5,499 bases of DNA from Candidatus Aquidulcis sp. (GTDB taxonomy: Bacteria; Chloroflexota; Anaerolineae; Anaerolineales; E44-bin32): assembly GCA_020723365.1 (NCBI GenBank), contig DYJB01000178.1:1-5499 (forward strand), read 5' to 3'. The notes beneath the pieces were generated by a model. It was not told the origin of the DNA and searched no databases. It saw nothing but the letters and a program-made list of their open reading frames with translations. Position 1 is the stretch's first letter; every line of letters starts with the position of its first letter. A program made the position numbers and the translations under genes. Positions 1 through 4,138 of the stretch are shown piece after piece.

Positions 1-1
1 G

Positions 2-796
2 GCGCTCGACTGGCTGGCGGCCGGCGTGCGGCCGGAGCCGACGATCCTCTTCATCCAGTCACACGTGCCGCAGCTGGCCGAGCTGCACACGCTGCTGTCG
101 ATGGTCACGCCGCTGGGCAAGCTGACCGATCTGCCGACGTTCAAGGAGAAGGTTCGGCAGCAGCCGCACAACATCAACTACGGGCTGGTGGGCTACCCGG
201 TGCTGATGACGGCCGACATCACGCTCTACCGGGCGCGCTACGTGCCGGTGGGGATCGACCAGGCCCCGCACCTGGAGTTCGCCCGCGAGATTGTGCGCTC
301 CTTCAACCACCGTTTCGGGGCCGAGGTGCTGGTCGAGCCGGAGATGAAGGTCACCGAGGTGCCCAAGGTGCTGGGCATCGACGGCCAGCAGAAGATGGGC
401 AAGAGCCTCAACAACCACATCGAGCTGGCAGCCACGCCGGAGGAAACGCGCAAGCGGGTCATGAGCATGGTGACCGACCCGCAGCGGGCGCGCAAGACCG
501 ACCCGGGCAACCCGGACGTCTGCAACGTGTTCTCGCTGCACAAGGTCTTCAGCCCGGCGGGAGAGGTGGCAGCGATCAACACCGACTGCCGCACGGCCGC
601 CATCGGGTGCGTCGAGTGCAAGCAGCGCTTCGCCGCCAACCTGAACGCCAACCTCGAGCCCTTCCGGGCGCGGCGGGCGGAGATCGGCGCCCGTCCCGAT
701 GGCGTGTGGGATGTGCTGCACGACGGCGCCCGCCGGGCGCGCCTGATCGCCGAGGAAACGATGACCTCCGTGCGCGCTGCCGTCGGTCTGCCCTAG
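2..796 (+). CDS. trpS: Tryptophanyl-tRNA synthetase, 5'-truncated by window edge, Fe-S-type
   Basis: Class Ic aminoacyl-tRNA synthetase that activates L-Trp with ATP and charges tRNA-Trp in the cytoplasm. The frame is open from base 2 with family-like residues (DWLAAG...), so the GTG at 26 is internal. 264 residues are visible, and about 65 N-terminal residues including the HIGH motif lie outside the window (full TrpRS is about 330). Seen: IQSHVPQLAELH and SMVTPLGKL (family: VQSxVPExAELxWLL, TPLGRL), GYPVLMTADITLY and VPVGIDQAPHLEFAR (family: NYPVLMAADILLY, VPVGxDQxxHLExxR), and KMGKS at 392-406, a variant of KMSKS. DPGNP is followed by four cysteines at visible residues 174, 196, 203 and 206, spaced C-X21-C-X6-C-X2-C. 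This nearly matches the [4Fe-4S] motif known from Thermotoga maritima TrpRS (C-X22-C-X6-C-X2-C, from memory). The C-terminal LEPFRARRAEIGARP segment is also typical. It is probably co-transcribed with dtd; the promoter is off the left edge. Identity is certain; cluster binding is inferred. Confidence 0.97.
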   Translation, partial: ALDWLAAGVRPEPTILFIQSHVPQLAELHTLLSMVTPLGKLTDLPTFKEKVRQQPHNINYGLVGYPVLMTADITLYRARYVPVGIDQAPHLEFAREIVRSFNHRFGAEVLVEPEMKVTEVPKVLGIDGQQKMGKSLNNHIELAATPEETRKRVMSMVTDPQRARKTDPGNPDVCNVFSLHKVFSPAGEVAAINTDCRTAAIGCVECKQRFAANLNANLEPFRARRAEIGARPDGVWDVLHDGARRARLIAEETMTSVRAAVGLP

Positions 797-807
797 CGCG
801 GGACTCG

Positions 808-1245
808 ATGCGACTGGTGCTGCAGCGCGTGCGCCGCGGCCGGGTGACGGTCGATGGACTCGAGGTGGCCGCCATCGGCGGCGGGCTGGTGATCCTGGCC
901 GGCGTCGGCCACGGCGACACGCCCGAACAGGCGGAGGCGCTGGCCGAGAAGGTCTCGACGCTGCGCGTCTTCGAGGATGCCGACGGCAAGACCAACCTGT
1001 CGCTGCAGGACGTCGGCGGCCAGGCCCTGGTCGTCTCGCAGTTCACCCTCTACGCTGACACGCGCAAGGGGCGCCGTCCGTCCTTCATCGATGCCGCCCT
1101 GCCGGAGGTGGCCGAGCCGCTGGTGCGCCGCTTCGCCGAGGCCCTGGCCGCCCGGGGCGTGCCGACGCAGATGGGCGTGTTCGGCGCCCACATGCTGGTC
1201 GAAATCGAGAACGACGGCCCGGTGACGATCGTACTCGAGCGCTAG
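808..1245 (+). CDS. dtd: D-aminoacyl-tRNA deacylase (D-Tyr-tRNA deacylase)
   Basis: Cytoplasmic homodimeric editing enzyme that hydrolyses D-amino acids (D-Tyr, D-Trp, D-Asp) and, in known members, glycine from mischarged tRNA. It acts through RNA and main-chain atoms rather than a classical catalytic side chain. The product is 145 residues, the usual family length. The start is ATG 808, giving the canonical MRLVLQRV N-terminus; the frame is open further upstream, but that part is only a shadow of trpS. Seen: SQFTL at residues 77-81 followed by RKGRRPSF, GVFGAHMLV at about 123-131, and NDGPVT at 135-140, which contains the Gly-cisPro pair (137-138) that excludes L-amino acids. No strong Shine-Dalgarno is visible (weak GGGA at 800-803). 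With only 11 nt after the trpS stop, an operon is very likely, and the pairing fits because D-Trp-tRNA is a known substrate. Its stop overlaps that of the convergent PyrD-like gene. No terminator follows. Confidence 0.97.
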   Translation: MRLVLQRVRRGRVTVDGLEVAAIGGGLVILAGVGHGDTPEQAEALAEKVSTLRVFEDADGKTNLSLQDVGGQALVVSQFTLYADTRKGRRPSFIDAALPEVAEPLVRRFAEALAARGVPTQMGVFGAHMLVEIENDGPVTIVLER

Positions 1246-2057
1246 TCGCCCGCCGGTTCGCTCCCCAGCACCCTCTCCGGTTCCGTCCACAGCACTCCGT
1301 CGAGAACCACCACCGCCGCGCCGGCCTGCCGCAGCGCCTGCGCCTGCGCCGGGCCATACACGCCGCCGCCGGCCAGGATCGGCACCGGCAGCGTTTCCGC
1401 CAGTTGAAGCACGGCCTGCAGCGCCAGCGGAAAGACGGCCGGGCCATACTGCCGGCCGCGAACAAGGGCGCCGCTGGGAGTTGGCAGCGCGCCGCGCGGC
1501 GCGCCGATCGACACGGCCTGGGCGCCGGCCTCGGCCGCGGCGGCGAAGACCTCCACGGGCGTGCCCAGCGGAAGGTAGGCGATGAGCGGGACCTCACCGG
1601 CGCAGGCCCGCACGAGGGCAGCAGCCTGGGAGGCGCCCACCTCGCCCAGGCCCAGCTCGAGCGCGGCGATGGCTTCGACGCCTTCGATCTGGGCCGCCAT
1701 CGCGGCCGCTTCGTCCGGCGTCTGCAGCAGCAGGTGGGCGATCACTGGGACGGGCAGGTCGCTCCAGGCGCGCCGATGCTCCCGCAAGGCCGCCGGCAGG
1801 CCCGGGTTCGGATGCCCCGTATGCAGCAGGAAGCTTCCCTCGGCGGCCAGCAAGCGCGGCGGGCGCGCCGGCGTGCGTGGGAGCAGGCTGAGGGGCGGCG
1901 TGACGAACGCGCCCAGCCGTTCGATGTCCACGCATTCCCGCGCCTCGCCCGCAAAGCCGAGGAAGCCGGGGGCGTTCACCCACGGGCGTTGAAGAACAAT
2001 ATCGCGCTTCCCGGAAGTGAGCTCGAGGATCGGCGCAGGGCGGGAAGCCTCGATCAT
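1242..2057 (-). CDS. Divergent dihydroorotate dehydrogenase-like (PyrD-like) TIM-barrel protein
   Basis: 271 residues resembling class 1 dihydroorotate dehydrogenase (normally about 300), the FMN barrel that oxidises dihydroorotate to orotate. Seen, in order: VNAPGFLGF at 27-35 (family: NPVMxASGTFGxG), RLGAFVT at 47-53, PRTPARPPRLL at 60-70, HPNPGL at 82-87 (family: xQNPG), GRQYGPAVFPLAL at 201-213 (family: GGLSGPAIKPIAL), and ILAGGGVYGPAQAQAL with AGAAVVV at 227-251, the phosphate-binding end. Catalytic signatures are missing. The family's TK after the second strand is TPP (53-55). ELNxSCPN is replaced by ELGLGEVG (134-141), so Cys and Asn are absent. The FMN-contacting Lys of VKL is absent (IAYLPL at 159-164). 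The Asn-Thr of the NT motif is Gly-Ala (185-186). It overlaps the upstream PyrK-like gene by ATGA, implying translational coupling and a physical complex. It is either a repurposed FMN protein or an inactive paralogue; ordinary pyrimidine synthesis looks doubtful. The fold is fairly sure and the function unknown. Confidence 0.72.
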   Translation of the reverse strand: MIEASRPAPILELTSGKRDIVLQRPWVNAPGFLGFAGEARECVDIERLGAFVTPPLSLLPRTPARPPRLLAAEGSFLLHTGHPNPGLPAALREHRRAWSDLPVPVIAHLLLQTPDEAAAMAAQIEGVEAIAALELGLGEVGASQAAALVRACAGEVPLIAYLPLGTPVEVFAAAAEAGAQAVSIGAPRGALPTPSGALVRGRQYGPAVFPLALQAVLQLAETLPVPILAGGGVYGPAQAQALRQAGAAVVVLDGVLWTEPERVLGSEPAGD

Positions 2058-2728
2058 GTGAGGACCTCAGCCAGCGGAAAGACCAGCCCATCGGTGCAGG
2101 CGCGGATCCGATGCCGCCGTCCCTCGAGCGCACAGGCCGCGCACACGCCCCGGCCGCACGCCAACGGGGTCAGAAGCAGGACCTCGGCGATGGCGGCGTG
2201 CGGCTTCAAGGCCTTATAGGCGGTGTCGGTCTCCAGCTGGCGCAGGCCCTCCATCGACACGGCCAGCGCAATGTAGTCGGCCCAATCCGCCGCCAGGTCC
2301 AGCTGGTTCACGACCTCGACCTCTGGAGGCAGCAGCATGGGCGCCTCGGCCAGGACGGCCACCTCGGCGTGGCGGCCCAGACCCATGTGGAGGAGCGGCA
2401 GCTGGGTGTCAAATGGCAGGCCGACGGCGGCCAGCAGCCAGCGGCCGCCATGCGCCGGCGGGTGGAAGCCGCGACCCAGCGGCCCGAGCAGGTCGAGCTC
2501 GTCGCCGGGGAACCAGCGGACGCCGTCCGGATGGGCACAGGTGAAGCCATCGGGGTGGAGGGCCACAGGGAGCAGCGTGTGCCGAAGCGGATCCCCCCCG
2601 CCCGTCCGGCAGGCGAGGCACACCTGGCCAGGAGCGGAGATAGCCCCGGCAGCGGTCTTCAGACGGAGCGCCGCCTGGCCGCCAGGGGTGGTCGTGATGG
2701 CCGCCACGAGCGCCTTCGTTCGCCGCAT
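2054..2728 (-). CDS. PyrK-like [2Fe-2S] electron-transfer protein, divergent
   Basis: 224 residues resembling PyrK, the FAD/[2Fe-2S] subunit that passes electrons from the PyrD FMN to NAD+ in class 1B dihydroorotate dehydrogenase (usually about 250-280). Seen: APGQVCL at 32-38 (family: PGQFVxL), PGDELDLLGPLGRGF at 74-88 (family: GDxLDVLGPLGNGF), and near the C-terminus CGRGVCAAC and ACTDGLVF. The latter place cysteines at 191, 196, 199 and 211, i.e. C-X4-C-X2-C-X11-C, the PyrK cluster pattern. The FAD motif (family RPISI) is not recognisable in LRHTLLPVAL (48-57). The glycine-rich NAD loop (family VGGGIGVAPL) reads LLAAVGLPFDTQLPLL (98-113), and the following domain is shortened. The protein may therefore carry the cluster but bind flavin or NAD weakly or not at all. 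Start ATG 2728 is chosen because the conserved N-terminal strands begin just after it. There is no Shine-Dalgarno; the mRNA may be leaderless. It is followed by the PyrD-like gene with an ATGA overlap. Confidence 0.72.
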   Translation of the reverse strand: MRRTKALVAAITTTPGGQAALRLKTAAGAISAPGQVCLACRTGGGDPLRHTLLPVALHPDGFTCAHPDGVRWFPGDELDLLGPLGRGFHPPAHGGRWLLAAVGLPFDTQLPLLHMGLGRHAEVAVLAEAPMLLPPEVEVVNQLDLAADWADYIALAVSMEGLRQLETDTAYKALKPHAAIAEVLLLTPLACGRGVCAACALEGRRHRIRACTDGLVFPLAEVLT

Positions 2729-2732
2729 GGTG

Positions 2733-2746
2733 GCATGCTAGCATGC
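2733..2746. promoter_or_regulatory. 14-bp perfect palindrome, possible operator
   Basis: GCATGCTAGCATGC is its own reverse complement over all 14 bases. It lies 4 nt upstream of the PyrK-like start codon, in the region between two divergent genes, and covers the candidate -10 box. A dimeric repressor bound here would block the PyrKD-like promoter. The palindrome is seen directly; the operator role is inferred. Confidence 0.45.
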
Positions 2747-2763
2747 GGCAGGCGGCCGGGCAA
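2735..2763 (-). promoter_or_regulatory. Candidate promoter of the PyrK/PyrD-like pair, leaderless geometry
   Basis: Read on the minus strand, TTGCCC (2763-2758) and TAGCAT (2740-2735) are separated by 17 nt. Each matches 4 of 6 bases of the sigma-70 consensus, and TG-C precedes the -10 as an extended element. Only 6 nt separate the -10 from the ATG at 2728, so transcription would begin at or beside the start codon. That agrees with the lack of a Shine-Dalgarno site. Prediction by eye only. Confidence 0.35.
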
Positions 2764-2797
2764 TGTCAGGCAGCCGTCGGAGGGGGCGGTGCCGGGA

Positions 2798-2806
2798 TGG
2801 TAGAAT
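2798..2806 (+). promoter_or_regulatory. Extended -10 promoter element for the SPFH gene
   Basis: TGG-TAGAAT is an extended -10 element (TGn plus a hexamer matching 5 of 6 bases of TATAAT). It would start transcription around 2812-2814 and give a leader of about 43 nt before the ATG at 2856. No convincing -35 box lies 17 nt upstream (CGGAGG), which is tolerated by extended -10 promoters. It is the most AT-rich spot in the intergenic stretch. Confidence 0.5.
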
Positions 2807-2844
2807 CACCGCAGCCTGCAATCTTCCGCCGCATCGAGAATCCT

Positions 2845-2850
2845 GGGAGG
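2845..2850 (+). promoter_or_regulatory. Shine-Dalgarno site deciding the SPFH start
   Basis: GGGAGG sits 5 nt before the ATG at 2856 and is the clearest ribosome binding site in the window. It selects this start over the in-frame ATG at 2763, which lies upstream of the predicted promoter and would add 31 basic, non-homologous residues. Confidence 0.8.
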
Positions 2851-2855
2851 AACGA

Positions 2856-3881
2856 ATGAACGTAGCTGAAGTCCTGCGCGCCGTGTCCACGCTGGCCTGG
2901 CTGCTGGCGTTTCTGGTCATTGGTCTGGCGGTCTTTCGGGCCGCCCGCAACCAGACATTCAAGGCCGCCGGGTCGCTGGTCGTCGTCGGCGTGATCACGG
3001 CCCTGGTGCTGACCGCCGTCAGCGCCGGCCTGGTCTTCATCCAGCCCGAGGACCGCGGCGTCGTGATCTCGGCCGTGGATCCGGATGGGTACCGGGACAC
3101 GCCGCTCGAGCCGGGGCTGCACTGGATCATCCCCTTCGCCGAGAACGTCGTCACCTACCCTATCTCTCGCCAGACGTACACCATGTCCATCGCACCCAGC
3201 GAAGGTGCCATTGCGGGCGATGACTCGATTTTCGCCCGAACGTCCGACGGGCAGGAAGTGCTGGTCGACGCCTCGGTCATCTTCGCCATCGATCCGACCC
3301 AGGTGGTCAACGTGCACATCCAGTGGCAAGACCGCTACGTCAATGACCTCATCCGGCCGGTCGCTCGCGGGGTCATTCGGGATCAGGCCTCGCAGTATGG
3401 CATCGAGGAGATCGTCAGCTCCAAGCGGATCGAGATGACCGAAAGCGTCCGAGCAGAAATCGCGAACAAGCTGAGTGAGAATGGGCTGATCCTGGTCGAC
3501 TACGTGTTGCGCAACATCACCTTCTCGGAGGAGTATGCTGCATCGGTCGAGCAGAAGCAGATCGCCGAACAGCAGGCTCAGCAGGCCAAATTCGTGGTCG
3601 AGCAGCGGAAGCAGGAAGCCGAGCAGGCTCGCCAGACGGCGCAAGGCCAGGCCGACGCACGCGTCATCGCCGCCAAGGGCGATGCCGAGGCGCGCCTGAT
3701 CAACGCTGAGGCGGAGGCCAAGGCGCTCGAGCTGATCGCCACCGCGCTGCGCGACAACCCTGACCTGATCACCTACCAGTACGTGCAGAAGCTGGCCCCG
3801 GGCATCCAGGTGATGCTGGTCCCCAACGACAATCCGTACCTGCTGCCGCTGCCGGGCCTGACGCCCGGCGTGCAGCCGTAG
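2856..3881 (+). CDS. SPFH/band-7 (prohibitin-type) membrane protein
   Basis: 341 residues of the SPFH superfamily (stomatin, prohibitin, flotillin, HflK/C). These are membrane-anchored oligomers that form rings or cages organising membrane microdomains and controlling proteases. Seen: two hydrophobic segments, about 11-28 (LAWLLAFLVIGLAVF) and 39-61 (VVVGVITALVLTAV). An SPFH domain follows at about 62-235, beginning QPEDRGVV, with EPGLHWIIPF at 85-94, TSDGQEVLVDASVIFAI at 129-145 (family: TKDGQxVxVDxxVxYRI), and IRPVARGVIRDQASQYGIEEI at 166-186. A long Gln/Glu/Ala-rich coiled coil spans about 235-305, with GDAEA repeats as in HflK and prohibitins. The C-terminus is Pro/Leu-rich. Prohibitin-like is the best subtype, because the order SPFH, helix, AKGDAEA matches. 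There is no adjacent NfeD, protease or second SPFH partner. The gene has its own promoter and terminator, so it is monocistronic. Topology (bulk outside or inside the cytoplasm) cannot be fixed from sequence. Confidence 0.93.
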   Translation: MNVAEVLRAVSTLAWLLAFLVIGLAVFRAARNQTFKAAGSLVVVGVITALVLTAVSAGLVFIQPEDRGVVISAVDPDGYRDTPLEPGLHWIIPFAENVVTYPISRQTYTMSIAPSEGAIAGDDSIFARTSDGQEVLVDASVIFAIDPTQVVNVHIQWQDRYVNDLIRPVARGVIRDQASQYGIEEIVSSKRIEMTESVRAEIANKLSENGLILVDYVLRNITFSEEYAASVEQKQIAEQQAQQAKFVVEQRKQEAEQARQTAQGQADARVIAAKGDAEARLINAEAEAKALELIATALRDNPDLITYQYVQKLAPGIQVMLVPNDNPYLLPLPGLTPGVQP

Positions 3882-3898
3882 CCTGGCTTCGGTGATTG

Positions 3899-3932
3899 AA
3901 GAGCCTCCCGCGGATGCGGGAGGCTTTTCGTT
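3899..3932 (+). terminator. Rho-independent terminator of the SPFH gene
   Basis: A perfect 9-bp GC-rich stem (3903-3911 with 3916-3924) has a GGAT tetraloop. It can extend to 13 bp through the flanking AAGA/TTTT (3899-3902 with 3925-3928, one G-T pair), and TTTTCGTTTC follows. It starts 18 nt after the stop codon. On the opposite strand the trailing T-run is poor, so it acts mainly on plus-strand transcripts. Confidence 0.92.
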
Positions 3933-3958
3933 TCGGGGGTCGTGCAGGTGAGGGAGCA

Positions 3959-4000
3959 GCTGGCAACTGGCAACTGAAAGCTAGCGGCTAGCTGCTGATG
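3959..4000 (+). repeat. Degenerate heptad repeat array, plus orientation
   Basis: Six consecutive in-register 7-mers: GCTGGCA, ACTGGCA, ACTGAAA, GCTAGCG, GCTAGCT, GCTGATG. The consensus is RCTRGCN. Register becomes unclear after 4000 (CCGCAGC, GGTCAGA). There is no open reading frame of note. Such phased intergenic heptads recall the short tandemly repeated sequences described in cyanobacteria and other phyla; their function is unknown. Confidence 0.75.
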
Positions 4001-4062
4001 CCGCAGCGGTCAGAGCCACGGTCTGGCACCACGCGCCGGGGTGTCCTGGCTAGCCGCTAGCT
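3979..4062. repeat. 14-bp perfect inverted repeat joining the two heptad arrays
   Basis: The 14 bases at 3979-3992 (AGCTAGCGGCTAGC) are the exact reverse complement of 4049-4062, with a 56-nt loop. Each arm also contains two GCTAGC self-palindromes. This could form a large hairpin in RNA or a cruciform. It lacks a T-run, so it is not a classical terminator, though it could protect the 3' end of the minus-strand phosphodiesterase transcript. Confidence 0.7.
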
Positions 4063-4138
4063 GCTAGTCGCTCGACGCCTCTGGCTGACTCTCAGCTGCC
4101 TAACGCCAGCTGCCCATTGCCGCTTGCCTTCCGCTAGA
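4048..4138 (-). repeat. Degenerate heptad repeat array, minus orientation
   Basis: Thirteen 7-mers run without a break in register. Read on the plus strand they begin GGCTAGC, CGCTAGC, TGCTAGT, and end TGCCGCT, TGCCTTC, CGCTAGA. Positions 2-4 are GCY in all but one unit (TCTCAGC at 4090). The reverse complement has the consensus of the array at 3959-4000, so the two arrays face each other. The last unit contains the phosphodiesterase stop codon. Units decay with distance from the inverted-repeat core. Confidence 0.7.

Noticed and set aside
607..807. Extension of the dtd frame upstream into trpS
   Set aside because: The frame is open only as a GC-rich shadow of trpS; the conserved Dtd N-terminus begins exactly at ATG 808.
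1404..2219. Long plus-strand open frame of 271 codons opposite the PyrD-like gene
   Set aside because: Composition is Arg/Gly/Gln-rich with no recognisable family, and it mirrors the real minus-strand gene. The minus strand has clear PyrD/PyrK motifs and an ATGA junction.
2111..2803. Long plus-strand open frame opposite the PyrK-like gene
   Set aside because: Low-complexity Arg/Gln/Gly translation typical of antisense shadows in GC-rich DNA; the minus-strand frame has the [2Fe-2S] cysteines.
2763..2855. Upstream in-frame ATG that would lengthen the SPFH protein by 31 residues
   Set aside because: It lies before the extended -10 element, the added residues are Arg-rich and not family-like, and a clear GGGAGG site serves the ATG at 2856.
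2766..3644. 292-codon minus-strand open frame across the SPFH gene
   Set aside because: His/Asp/Leu/Arg-rich antisense shadow; the plus strand encodes an unmistakable SPFH domain with promoter, Shine-Dalgarno and terminator.
3851..3869. 7-bp perfect hairpin (GCCGGGC/GCCCGGC) near the end of the SPFH gene as a terminator
   Set aside because: It lies inside coding sequence (codons for the PGLTPG segment) and has no T-run; the true terminator follows at 3899-3932.
3959..4138. Heptad arrays read as a CRISPR array
   Set aside because: The unit is 7 bp, degenerate and contiguous, with no spacers and no cas genes nearby.
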